Below, one piece after another: positions 23,986 through 35,255 of a DNA stretch of 64,000 bases. The stretch is from Sphagnum compactum (taxonomy: Eukaryota; Bryophyta; Sphagnopsida; Sphagnales). Location of the stretch: assembly GCA_965153455.1 (NCBI GenBank), contig OZ234494.1, positions 11,408,001-11,472,000 on the forward strand, written 5' to 3'. Made by a program: the position numbers and the translations under genes. Below the pieces are notes generated by a model that was not told where the DNA came from, did not search any database, and worked only from the letters and a program-made list of their open reading frames with translations. The first letter of the stretch is position 1; every line of letters begins with the position of its first letter.

Positions 23986-26880
23986 CTTTTTAATTGAAAA
24001 CATTATTCAAAAAGACCCCCCATGTGGTCTTTTTGCTCCCTTCATCCAACTTGACCAAAGTGCCATTTTGGAAAAGTTGATTTTGACATGTCCACTTTGA
24101 CTAAGTTTTTTTGGTTGGTTATTTTGATGAATTTTTTATAGGATTTTTACGATTTTTTAAATTAGTCAAATGAAGCAACAATATTCAGGCATCAAGTTTT
24201 ATAAATTATAGATTCCAATTATCAAAAACTTCCCCAATAATATTTATTTATTTACATATATATTTTAATTATAGGCCTAATATAAAAATTAATGTTCTAA
24301 TTAATTGATTAATTAAAACATATTTACCTTACCTTACCCAACCTAGCCTAAAAACCTAGGCTAGGTTGGGCCATTTTTCTTTTTTTAATTAAAATTCAAT
24401 TTCTTACAAGGTTTTTTCATGTTCAATTGCAAAGTTTAGATCAATATGGGGTGGATCTCTTTCATCCACTACTGATTTCCCTTTGTCCTTCATATACTTT
24501 ATAACACCTTAGTTGTTATTTTTAACAAAATTGCCATTGTTAACCCTAAAAGTTTGTTAATCAAACAAACATTAGAATTTGAAATTGTTAGGTGGTTTAA
24601 GAAGAGTCATGTGCAACAATGAACAAAATATTCAAGTGAAAAACTATAAATAAAGTTTTATGAATTTTACTTGATTCGTAAATGTTGATCAAAATTTGAA
24701 CTTGGCAACACTATAGTGCAATTTGCAAAATTAAAACAACTTTGAATTTTTGTGTTCCATCAACTTTACAAAATTCGACTTTGGACTTTGTACATTCGTT
24801 TTTCATGAATCACAATAATCAATAAAATTCAGCGATGAGAATTTAAAACAAAATTCGACAATGAAAAACTTATAACAACTTCAATAATTAAAATTGACAT
24901 AAAACCAATGTTCATTACTTATAAACATTACTTACAAACATATGTTTATAAACATTGTTTATAATATAGTTCTTAACCTATAACAAAGTTCAATAATCAA
25001 AATTTTAAAAAATTACATTACAATGCAAGCATTACAATTAAAACTTACAACAATGTTTGGCAAAACTCAAAAGATCAAAACCCTTCAAAACTTCATTACA
25101 ATTGAAAACCTCAAAACTTTGTTGTAAACGAAACCAATTGTCCAATGTTGATGGAACATAACATAACTCCTTGTGAACTACAAATGTGTGAAGGAAAAGG
25201 AGACCATGATATGTAGGTGTACAAAGGAAGAAGAGATGACAACTTGCAAATGTGTGAAGGGTTTAGGTTTGACAACTTGCATGAGCGAAATTTATTTTAT
25301 AGGTGATTTGATAGCTATGAATGGCCATTTTTGGCACCTCCTAGCATTATCAAATCAAAGTTCCTATTGAAAAAAAAATGTTGCAAGATAAGTATTTGAT
25401 GTTGTTCATGATGGCAAATAGGGTTTTTGGGGAAATAACTATTTTATAAAATAATTCCTTTGTTGATGTGGTTGACTTTTGACCAATGATCAATTTTGGT
25501 GATAATTCACCAAAAATTAAAACTCTATTTCAAAGATGTTTGTAATGTCATGTGTTCATGTTTCCAATGCAAATTGCACAACTAATTTTTTCTTCAATTA
25601 TCACTTTGTGCTATATGTTTCAATCTACCAAAAATTTATCACACATTTTACACATTTATGTCCTCAAAATCAATTTATTGTAAATGAGAAATATTTACCC
25701 CTTCTCTTATCCTTTCAACAATGTAAACGATTGATGTGGTCAAAGGTTTTTTTTCAAACTTGTGATAAAAAAATTGGTGAAATTTTTATATCACATATTT
25801 GAAGAATGCAAAAAATTAGCAAGATTAGTTGAAATTTCACTAGGAAAACAAAAAAAATCCCAACTTCTTGTAAAAAAAGACATTGGTATGTGATGTTCTA
25901 AAACATTCATAACCCATTTGCAAGGGAAGCTATGATCTTAGTTGCCTTAATCTGTCTATGATGGAAGTTTGTTTGTTTTGATTGTCATATTGAAATCTTG
26001 CAAATCTCAATGTGTCTTGCCTTGTTCTTGGTACTATTGGAAAGCCCTTATGAGTAAGTGCACCTAGTTGGTTTCATAGTGTTTTTACCTATGAAGGAGA
26101 AATTATTGAATATTGAACAATTGTCATTGAAAATTCATTTAAATAAAAAAATATATAAAAAAGAATTTGGGTATGTTTTTAGTATTATTGAGAAGCCCTC
26201 ATTGAGTAGGATTTAATGAAGGCAATTTAGAAATCTTTCGATTTAAAATATAGGAGATAAGGAATTTTGAGTAGTTTTTGTCATTGAAAATTCAATTAAA
26301 TTACCCAAAAAATGGTTTTGGAATGAAAAAGGAATTGGGTAACCAATTCACACTTGGGCCAATGACTTTAAGTAGAACATTGATTTTGTGAAGGAGTACC
26401 AAACTTTGTTGCAAAAAGCCCTTCATTTGAACATTGGAATCTAAAACCCTAAATCCTGAAACTAAAAACCTAAACCAGCACTCCTTTAAACACATAATGG
26501 TTCATTGGGGGGATTTTCCATTGGCCTCGTATTTGAGTCCATAGTTTTTGTTTTTCGAAATTGTTGGTTTTCTCACTCTTTTTTCTTTCCTCTTATTTGT
26601 TTTGAGGGAAAAAAAAACACCAGTCATTGTTACTACTAGGGTTGTGAAAAATTTGCACAGCTCTTAATAAATACCATGATTTCTAGATTCCCAAATTGGT
26701 TTCTCACCCCCAAAAACTAATAAAATTAATTATAAAATAAAATAAAATAAGGAATTTCCATAGCCTACCAAATACCATCAATTTCCCAAATTAGTTTCTC
26801 ACCTCCAATTTTTTTTAAAAATAAAAATAAAAAAAATAAAAAATATATATATATAAGGAATTTCCCAGAGCCCTTCTAGG
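23986..26880. other. AT-rich DNA, no supported gene
   Basis: Short open frames at 25173-25370 and 25536-25802 (plus) and 26301-26495 (minus) have no recognised motifs. Possibly the interior of the CACTA element whose end is at 23967. Nothing firmer is visible. Confidence 0.4.
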
Positions 26881-26925
26881 ATCATCTCTAACCAAGGGTT
26901 TGAAATTCCTCCTCCTGTAGCAGTG

Positions 26926-27120
26926 TTTTTTTTGGGGCGAATTTTGGCGACCAAAAAAAAGGGGCTGGCGAATCCAACAAAGGAGATTTTTGAGACTTTT
27001 AAAAAAACATTCGCCATATCTTGAAAAAAAAAACTTAGAAGTCGCCAGATTTTAGACTGTGTGTTCCTGTAGGTCGCCAGAACTAGGCAGGTCCACCAGG
27101 ACAGTCGCCATTTAAGGCTA
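26926..27120. repeat. Cluster of TGGCGA words followed by TCGCCA words (MITE-like)
   Basis: TGGCGA or GGCGAA words at about 26936, 26948 and 26967 are followed by TCGCCA words at about 27013, 27043, 27073 and 27105, giving several possible inverted pairings, for example CTGGCGAAT against ATTCGCCA. It looks like a small inverted-repeat element or a foldback at the left border of the GC-richer ABI3 upstream region. Confidence 0.4.
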
Positions 27121-27204
27121 TTTAAATGCTGAGGATCCTAGCCAGTACACCTACTTGAGGAATTTGAAAAAAAAAAACCCCCACTGCCGTGCAGTTTACC
27201 AGTA

Positions 27205-27410
27205 CTGCGCCACGTGTCGACATCAAGCTGATGCAGATAAAGTCCACACGAACAGTGAACGCGTGTCACCCGAAGAAAGAGCGACGTGTCAAAATTTGGT
27301 TGATGTGTCAAGCGTGTCAGGTCATGATTGGCTCATCTGGGAAAGTTCAATTTTCTAACTCAAGCCGCCAATTCTAGGGTTTGAAAATTTTAAGAGGGCG
27401 ACGTGTCAGC
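27205..27410 (+). promoter_or_regulatory. Cluster of ABRE (ACGTGTC) and CE3-like (ACGCGTGTC) motifs upstream of ABI3
   Basis: Seen directly: CACGTGTC at 27211-27218, ACGCGTGTCACC at 27259-27270, ACGTGTC at 27284-27290, GCGTGTCAGG near 27312 and ACGTGTC at 27401-27407, plus TAGGGTTT at about 27375. ACGTGTC is a form of the abscisic-acid response element bound by bZIP (ABI5-type) factors. ACGCGTGTC is the core of coupling element CE3. An RY-type word TGCATG (27554-27559), bound by B3 factors, follows. The cluster lies about 2.8 kb before the ABI3 coding start. It could serve ABI3 or an unseen transcript starting nearby. Confidence 0.5.
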
Positions 27411-27419
27411 ACATGAGCA

Positions 27420-27650
27420 ATGCAAACCGTTTTCTTTTTTTTTTCTTTTTTTGGGGGTCGGGCCGCCCCCAAATCTGTTCTTTTCTTTTGCTCGTTGTTG
27501 TCCGGACTCTTCGTGGACTCCCCCCCCCCCCCTCTCCCCTTTTGTTGTTTTTTTGCATGTAGAGAGGAAGAGAGAGAGAGAGAGCCATACCGAAAGAGAC
27601 ACACTTCACACACACACAGGACCGACAAAAAAAAAAAAAAAAGAGCTTCA
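27420..27650. repeat. Simple-sequence block: T/C-rich, C-run, (GA)n and A-run
   Basis: TTTTCTTTTTTTT near 27430, a C-run at about 27520-27531, AGAGAGAGAGAG near 27570 and an A-run at about 27627-27642. The overlapping open frames on both strands here are low-complexity artefacts. It could be leader DNA of a transcript driven from 27.2-27.4 kb. Confidence 0.6.
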
Positions 27651-28206
27651 AAGACTAAGTTAAACTTAGTTCAACATGATATCCAAATGATACAAGTTTT
27701 TATTTTATTTATTTATTTGTTTGTTTGTTTGTTTGTTCATTGTTACCAAAGTAATATGACCAATTGAGTACTTGGCTATGGACTTATGGTATGGACTTGT
27801 GTTGGGTGGTTCTTTGAATTTTGTTAAAACAAATCGTTGGTTCCCGTTTTTTTAATATTTTGGAATCAAAGAACCAATGGGTTCCAATTCTTTGAAGGAA
27901 AAATTTTCCGAATCAAAGAATCATCAATTCCAATTCCAATTAGATCATAAATCTTATAAAGCAATAGCCTTAAAATTCCATTTCTCTAGGTCATAAAATT
28001 AAATAAATAGGTAGGGAAATGATGAATGAATTGGAGCCTGGCAAGTAATAATTTTGCCACCACCTAAAGGAGGGCCTAAGAAAAAAACCTGCCAGAATGT
28101 GCACTTACAGACCATTATATATTGGAACATAGGGTTGAAGAGTAGGGGGACTTGTATTATTCTGCCGTCGAGTTTCCAAGTTCCAACCCCTTTCCAGCCC
28201 CCCATA

Positions 28207-28480
28207 GAGTGGATGAAAGTGGATGAAAGAAAAACAACCAAAATTGGCAGAAAAGCCAATAAGGGAAAGAACAAGTAAAGAGTGGATGAAAGTGGATGAA
28301 AAAAACAACCAAAATTGGCAGAAAGCCAATAAGGGAAAGAACAAGTAAAGAGTGGATGAAAAAAAACAACCAAATTGGCAGAAAGCCAATAAGGTAAAGA
28401 ACAAGTAAAGAGTGGATGAAAGTGGATGACAAAAAACAACCAAAATTTGCAGAAAGCCGAAAAGGGAAAGAACAAGTAAA
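28207..28480. repeat. Minisatellite, four units of 60-73 bp
   Basis: Units begin with GAGTGGATGAAAGTGGATGA at 28207, 28280, 28350 and 28410 and end with GGGAAAGAACAAGTAAA. The third lacks one GTGGATGAA. The minus-strand frames across it encode repetitive Phe/Leu-rich peptides and are shadows. Confidence 0.9.
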
Positions 28481-29650
28481 AAGTATACTTTACAAAAAGT
28501 TTTGTGAAAAGTGACACAAAAAAAAAACTTCTTTTTGCTCGGCATGTATGATTGGTCGGGTTGGAACTTGGAACCCCGATTGCTTTATTGACCTAGTCCG
28601 ATGGACCAAACGGTCGTAAGGATGGAGTCCTTGAATTGCTCCCGGAACATCAACTATTGGCCAATAAGTGGAAATTGGTGGTAAAGTGGGTGGCTCTTTT
28701 GACATTTTGGTCGACTTTAACATTCAATGATGCAGGGCCAACCAAAATGGTCGTGTGGAAGAGTGGGTTTGTTGTTCTATATTGACAATTTCTTTTGTCG
28801 ACTTAACATTGACGGACTCTATTTCTTTCGGTTGGCCTAGGCTTTCTTTTCGTGAATTTAGTTTAGCCAAATATCTCTATTTATGTAGAATTTGATATAG
28901 CCTAATTTAATTTTTTTTCAAAATCATGTTTTGTACATTTTCACACAAGAGATCAATTTCTTCCTTCTTTTTTAGCAACATAACTCTTAGCTTACTTACT
29001 TCCTTGCTTGATTAATTAATTAATGCCATCTAAGAAAAATTTCTGACTTTTAAATGCTTATAGTAATAATAATAATAATAATAATAATAGAGGAAAAGAC
29101 AAACCAAAACTCCATAACAGTTTCCCCCTTGTCAATCAATATCACATTTTTAAAAATTACCAATTAATAATTACATTTACACCCCCAAAAATATTTTAAA
29201 TTAAAAAAATAACTCATAATATTCTCATCTCTTTCTTCTTTTTTTGCTTTCTTTTTTTTTTCTTTTTTTGGTTTTGGGTTTTTGGTTTTGAATTTATTTT
29301 TTTGGGGGGAGTTTTTTTTGGTTTTGGGTTTTCTGCCCTTTTCAGGGCCTCTTTCTTCCTTCCTGTGTTTCTTACCGATTCTTGGAGAGGAGAGTTCTTG
29401 CTTTGCTTGAAATGCGAGATTCTCTTCTCCTTTGAGAATTGTTGCAGTTCTGGAAGTTGAATGTGAATTTGGGGAGTGATGGTTGATGGTTGATGGGGGG
29501 TTTTTTCGCAGCTTTGTTTGTAGTAAGTGTATATCCCAGCTCCTTTCTTTGGTCTCATATGACAGGATGTGGACTCTGGGAGAGAGGAAGGAAGAGAGAG
29601 ATGAAGGAGGAGCGGGAGAGGAGAACAGAGAATTAGGGTTCTACTTGAGC
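28481..29650. other. ABI3 upstream DNA without supported gene
   Basis: Contains an (AAT)n microsatellite at about 29063-29090 and a T-rich tract at 29230-29330. From 29340 the sequence becomes GC-richer with CT- and GA-rich words, as expected for a promoter or leader. No coding exon was identified. Confidence 0.4.
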
Positions 29651-29651
29651 C

Positions 29652-29732
29652 TCTTCTCTGATTTTCAGAACAGATACTGCACTTGGATCTTAGCCAAAAA
29701 GGCCGAGAAAGATATCTTCTCTGATTTTCAGA
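29652..29732 (-). pseudogene. Retroposed U2 snRNA 5' fragment between perfect 18-bp direct repeats
   Basis: The reverse complement of 29670-29714 reads TATCTTTCTCGGCCTTTT, TGGCTAAGATCCAAG, TGCAGTATCTGT in order. This matches the first ~45 nt of U2 snRNA (TTTCTCGGCCTTTTGGCTAAGATC...GTAGTATCTGT). It has an extra T, an extra C, and GTAGTA changed to GCAGTA in the branch-point recognition element. The fragment is bracketed by TCTTCTCTGATTTTCAGA at 29652-29669 and again at 29715-29732, a perfect direct repeat as left by target-primed retroposition. The rest of U2 (Sm site, 3' stem-loops) is absent, so it is not a functional snRNA gene. It sits about 460 bp upstream of the ABI3 coding start. Confidence 0.85.
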
Positions 29733-30134
29733 TGCAGTCGTGTTGACTGCAAAAAACTGCTGCTGCTGCTTCGTTTTGAGAGCTTGGGGTGGGAGGGAGA
29801 TTATGCGGGACGTGGTTCTGCATTAGGAACCAAACATGGTGGGTCATCGTGGTTCCGTCTTTGGGATGCAGTAAAAAGCTTAGTTCCTTTAGGGTTCTCT
29901 TTGTATATGTGATGATGATTTCTGCGACTTCTGGCGGTTTCTGGTGATGGGTTATGGTTGTTCCCCCCCTCACAGGCCTGCCTTCCTTCGTTCCTTACTT
30001 CCCTTCATGAAGCTCTCTCTAGTGCGAGCTTTTCTTTCCGTGTGTGCGGAAGAGAAGAGGGTGATGTCAGTGTTCAGTTGTAATCTCTTTTGAAATTTTT
30101 TCTTTTTAGGGTTTTCCAGGAGTGTACAGAAAGA

Positions 30135-30200
30135 ATGATGAGAAAGTTGGGTCTCAATGCTAGCAGGTGGAGAAAGCAGAATGGCCGGGAGTTATGGTGA
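30135..30200 (+). promoter_or_regulatory. uORF overlapping the ABI3 start codon
   Basis: ATGATG at 30135 opens a 21-codon frame whose TGA (30198-30200) overlaps the presumed ABI3 ATG at 30194-30196. A second out-of-frame ATG at 30181, in a good context (A at -3, G at +4), opens a 38-codon frame that ends inside the ABI3 coding region. If the mature mRNA contains this leader, translation of ABI3 would be restrained. If 30166/30167 (TAGCAG then GTGGAG) is a splice acceptor instead, these frames are intronic and ABI3 starts in an earlier exon. Confidence 0.45.
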
Positions 30201-33200
30201 CGCAAGTGAAGATGCCAAGAGATGTATCTTCAGGCCAGGGTTGGGCAGATCTGGCATGTGCACTGCAAGATTTGAAGGAAAAGAACTCAATGGCTGCTAG
30301 TTGGAGGCAAAGAGGAAGGGAAGAAGAAGAAGGACCTAGTGTAGCAGCAGCAGCAGCTGTTCAGATGACTCATCAACCAGGCGTGACTGATCAGCAGAAT
30401 CTGGGGAGTGGGGATCTCAGTTTGCAGCTTGGATCCTCTGCATCCTACTCTACGCCTTCCTCCTCTAGCAATTCACGAGCCTCAGCAGATCAGTATGATG
30501 CTCCTCCTACTAATGACCTTTCTCCTGACGATCTTTCCTTCCTTCAAGATGTAGATGTGCGATCCATGTTCAAAAAGGTTACAGTGAATGCAAGCTTGCT
30601 GAATCATGCGATCGAAAGGCTTGGGGGTGGCAGTAAGGGTATGAAGGCATTGCTTGGCTACATCAAGTTGTGGGTAAAGGAGAAGAAGAACACCCAATTC
30701 TCCATTTCTCAGTGCATGGAAAGCCTTGAAAAGCTGCACCAGGCACCGGCAGCCGAGACTCTGCAGCTGGCACCACCAGCTGTGACTCTACAAGCACCAG
30801 CTTTTGGAGCATCATCTGCAGCTGTTCTGGATTACAATGTTAGTCCACATGCAGGGGGGCATTGGACAACATCAACTCCTCCGCCTGTTTTGTGGATGGA
30901 ACAAGTCACTAATAGAGACATCAAGGCTAACAACAATGGCAGCAATGGTTTGAAGAGGATGCTGTCTCAATCGTTTGAGCCTCTTCTTGACCAATCTCCA
31001 GAAGGCGGTGCCCATCTTCTTCATCACAATTCAAAGGTTTGCAAGACTTATGGAGGATCATTTGCAGATACAGTGGACATGAATGCTGGATTCAGTAGTT
31101 CAAGGTCAGAGGATATGGTTTGTTCTGAGATGACAGGATTGACAACATGTAATCTCACCACCACTGTGAGGAGCATTGCTGGGACAGATGCAAATGTGCT
31201 AGCACAGGATATGTCGATCCATAACAACAATAACCAGATGGCAGTGAATCAACCCTTGGTGGCTTCTTCTTTGCAGCAGAAGGGTGTGGGGGGATTCAGA
31301 CTAGTTGATGCTGCTGACAACAACAGCAGCAGTTCGTTTTTGTCTCCAGCTGCCAGCAAGCGGGCAGCACGCAAGATTCGAATGGCTCAGCAGCGGCGAT
31401 CAACATCATCAATGGTTTCACGCAGTGTGAGTCAGGGTGCTATATCCTCCTTGGGTTGTGGTTCATGTACAGGCCTACTCCCAGGTGTGGCAGGAGTGAT
31501 TAGTGACACACATCAGGGCAACTCTCAAATTCTTCTGCCCAGGATGATGATGATGCCTGTTAGAAATAAAAGCCAGGTACAACACCCCCTTGCTATTATC
31601 AAAGAAACAAACAAAATGTTGATAAAAAAAGATATGGGGTGTAACAAAAAGGGGTCTTTCCATCAGTTGGTCAGTTGTGCTGGAGGGGTGCCTCATACAC
31701 TGACCTAAGGACTGCATTTGACAAAAATTTCTTGCCCCCCTGCTACAACTACGAGAGAGAGAGAGAGAGAGAGAGTGTCTACATCTTCCAGTTGCATCCT
31801 CCCCCCCCCATTTCTTACTCAATGGTAACCAGCCTCAAGGCTACCAAACCACCATTCTCATGCTGTTGTATCTTGGTCCTAAAAGAATGCAGGATGATGC
31901 TGTGTGTAGAATATTGTATGTTTCTACATGCAAAGAATCACGGTTTTGGGTCAGAGCATTAGGAGTAATTCCCTGCTCCTACAATGCCCTAATGATAAAC
32001 TCAATAGCAAACCACCTTGTTTAGGGAACTGCTTTAGGGACCAAGATGCTGCATGGCGGGGGCTGCAGATGAAATTCTAACAGCCTATAATCTAGTAGCT
32101 TTGTGTTTTTATATCTGTGATGTGCAGGCGTGGAAGACGGATTCTTTGCATCTTTTGTTGCAGAAGGACTTAAGACCCAGTGACATTGGAAGTCTAGGCC
32201 GCATCATCTTACCCAAGGTCACAGATACATTGTTGTTTGTGGCATTCTATTTCTCTTATGATGGATTGGTCCTTGCGAGGGATCTATTGGTTCTCATTGT
32301 GATTAGCTTGTCTTTGGAGTGTAAAACCAGCATCATGACTTCAATTCTTCCCGAATTTGCTTCCAGAAATGTGGGAGAAACTCAGGACACAGTTTGTATG
32401 CTTGTCACTCTGAAATTTTGGTCAGACTATATGTATGCTTATCTAATACACCCACAGTGGTAAATTGTTGAGTTCTTTATTTTCCAATCTCATACATGGA
32501 GATATCATTCTCATATGGTAGCTTGATTTTTGTGTTATAGAAGGAGTCAGAAGTTCATTTACCATCTCTCACCCTCAAAGGAGTGTTTATTTCCATGGAG
32601 GACTTTGACACTCGCATGACTTGGAGTTTCCGATACAGGTACTAGGGACTTTGCACGGAATGTATTATCACATTCCTTTCCTGTATTATACCAAGTATAA
32701 TTCTTATATTCCATACTTTTGTAAGGGTGGATTGTAACTTGAACAATCTTATGGGGTGGGTTGCAGATACTGGCCTAATAATAGGAGTCGGATGTACTTG
32801 TTGGAGGGTACAGGTGAGATTGAATTCTCTCTACTCAGTGCTATCCGATCATGCTGAGTTTTGTATGCACTTTGAGACATAATTATGTAGCATATACTCT
32901 TATTATTTTCAGGTACATGTCAGAAACTTGCAGTCTTGATGTAGGGGTAGCGTTCGCCATCTTGTTCATTTCTCCTTCAATCCTCCTTTCTTTCTTGGTT
33001 TTTTCCCCCTTTTCTTGCCTTTTTTGTTAATTTTTATCTTGTCTTTTTTCTTGGATGCTACCCTTTCTTCTTCAGGTTCATTTGATCTTTTCCTTCTCTC
33101 ATAGATTTGGTTAATGTTGACGTCAAATCTCCAACCCATTGCGTAACATTAACCCTTCAACCCATTGTACCTCCAACTCAATTGCCAGGAGCTGATGAAG

Positions 33201-35255
33201 GTAATTGGGATGTTATGGGAGATGGTTGATACCATACATGCTGTTGTTGAAAGTCCCTGAACAATGCATGACTGTTGCTTGTTGTTGTCAAAACTGCTAC
33301 TCAATTGAACTTTTGGGTCTTGGTTTCTACCTTTTCTCTGCAGTTGGGTTTCTCTCTTTTTAATGCTTGGTGAGTAGTGGTTGCAGTTAATGGCTGTCAG
33401 ATCTGAAACTATCATATCCTTATTATCATGTCATCTGTCATTTCTTTTCATGCTGCTGAACTTTATGATTGTAAGCATGGAGAAATTCTTCAGAAAATTA
33501 GTTCTTCCCTTCTAAAGTATTGTCCCTCCCTGACTCGTTCTCTTTTGTTTCATTTTTCTTATGTGCTCTCTCCAGGGCTTTTTTTTCAACTTTGTGAGGT
33601 AGGTGGAGTGGGCGATCATCCACAAGAGAACTCGGCCAAATTTGGCTAGAGGTCAGAGAGAAAAGTAGATTTTTTTTTTTCAAATCCTGCTATTTACTGG
33701 CAACATACAAGAACCTATGGTCTAAATACGGCAAGTTCAACTTATTTTTCCTTGAAAATGGCTACTTAGGGCCCTTTTTTCCCAAGAAAGATCCTTTTGA
33801 TAATTTACAGTCCAATTTTTTTTGTTTGCCAAGTGGCAAAAATTTGTTGCCAAAAAGAACCCTGTCTCTCTTGTTCTTTCTTTTCCTGTCACCTTGTCTT
33901 CTTTTTCTTCTTTTCTTCATGCAGAAATTGTCATCAAAATCACTGTGTGAGGTCCATCTTGCTGTTGGTTCTTTTGTACGCAAAAAGAATAATCTTCACA
34001 CTTCTGGGTGGTATAGTTTTCATCAGAGTTGCTTCACATCTTTTACATCCTTTTTTGTACCACTTGTACCAAGCATTTAAAAAGAATAAAATTGGGTTCC
34101 TTAAGTACCCTAATGAACGTCATTGGTGGGTGGGACTCATCTATGCTGGGTGAGAGTTGCTGATGGTTTTTGTGGATGTTTGACACCCATGCTTCCTTCT
34201 TATTATCAGGCACCTGATTTTATGTGATTACAGGAGAGTTTGTGAAAGCACATGATCTGGAAGAAGGTGACTTGTTAATGATCTACAAGAATCGACAAGG
34301 AAACTTCGTAAGCCAGCAGCTTCTCTTCATTTTCTATTGTTGTGAAATGCTTGGTTGTGCAATGCTCTGATTTTTGCTGCACTGTACATTTGCTCACACA
34401 CACAATTTGGGAAAACTAATTCAGTTTTTGCTCTGTGATTTGAGTGTTCTGTCAATTCAGATGCAGTTGTGAAATTTTGAAGAAAATCTCTTTGGTTCCC
34501 CCTACAAATCAATAGGATTGCAAAGGTGGCACTGTGTGCTATACTGTTGTCAGTTTGTGAAAGTCTTGATTGTGTTGTTGAAGCAAACTGGAAATGTTGG
34601 AAACTGGATTTTAGTACTGAGCCTTGTAGTACAAGGGTACGGACTGTGAGTAAACTGTTGATGGGTTGATTCAAACATGCCACATGATTGAAGATACAGA
34701 CAAGTGTTGTGGAAGTTAATTGATACTTGGTAGGCAATATCTATTGGCCGTTGGTTGACTAGAGAGTATGAAGTGCTGCAAAGTCTCTGAGAGAGTGCTC
34801 AATTTTTTGCTGTGCAGGTTATCAGAGGAAAAAAGAAAGGCTTATGTTCAGAGGCTTGTGTGCCTACTACTGCTGCTGCTGCTGCAGTTCATCTGCGAAA
34901 TAATAATAATACACACAGCTTGGCTAGAGTTCCCTTTGATGGGGGAATAACAGTGAAGAAGGCAGAAGAAGAGCCGCGACATGATGGGAAGAAGAATCTA
35001 CATAGGACTGTACCACCAGTGGAGGACTGTAGTAGTTATAAGCCAGTGGAACCTTTTGATATTTTTCTACAGGAAGTCATGCAGGGGATTCAGAATGAAT
35101 ATGAACAGTGTGGGGAAGTGCTGTCACAGTTGGAGAGGTTTCCTAGCCTGGATCCTGATGCTTCTGTTGATGACATTCTAGGCTTGACATTTGCTGGAGG
35201 AAGTGGCAGCGGTGGCATTTCATCAGTCGTTCCCAAGATTGAGCCAGCAAGTTAA
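30194..35255 (+). CDS. ABI3: ABI3/VP1-type B3 transcription factor
   Basis: Nuclear regulator of ABA and maturation/desiccation programmes that binds RY (CATGCA) elements through B3. Exons: 30194-31576, 32128-32217, 32541-32638, 32767-32813, 34234-34307 and 34818-35255 (stop TAA). Phases agree; 709 residues, against 720 in Arabidopsis ABI3. B1/COAR-like region at about 109-165 (LSPDDLSFL, then ERLGGGSKGMKALLGYIKLW). Basic B2 at 387-402 (SKRAARKIRMAQQRR). B3 from about 466 to 573, with LLQKDLRPSDIGSLGRI, SMEDFDTRMTWSFRYRYWPN, NRSRMYLLEGTGEFVKAHDL and EEGDLLMIYKN. Gln/Asn/Ser-rich linkers between B1 and B2, acidic C-terminal tail. B1 plus B2 identifies ABI3/VP1, while SMEDFDTRMTW.FRYRYWPNN is closer to FUS3/LEC2. 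The first ATG in the main frame is used; upstream AUGs make the start uncertain. Intron 1 holds a (GA)n run near 31752-31776. Confidence 0.9.

Noticed and set aside
27403-27767. Overlapping frames on both strands around 27.4-27.7 kb
   Set aside because: Homopolymer and (GA)n tracts; all peptides are low complexity.
28207-28480. CRISPR-like direct repeat array
   Set aside because: Contiguous minisatellite without unique spacers, in a plant nuclear genome; the same applies to 5432-5690, 42505-42755, 52770-53065 and 63290-63735.
29652-29732. Functional U2 snRNA gene
   Set aside because: Only the first about 45 nt are present, with two insertions and a changed branch-recognition element. No Sm site and no 3' stem-loops.
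31577-32127. Extension of ABI3 exon 1 to the in-frame stop at 31708
   Set aside because: The reading after 31576 is Lys/Asn-rich and unrelated to the family. A GTAC donor at 31577 and a GTGCAG acceptor at 32127 restore the B3 domain in phase.
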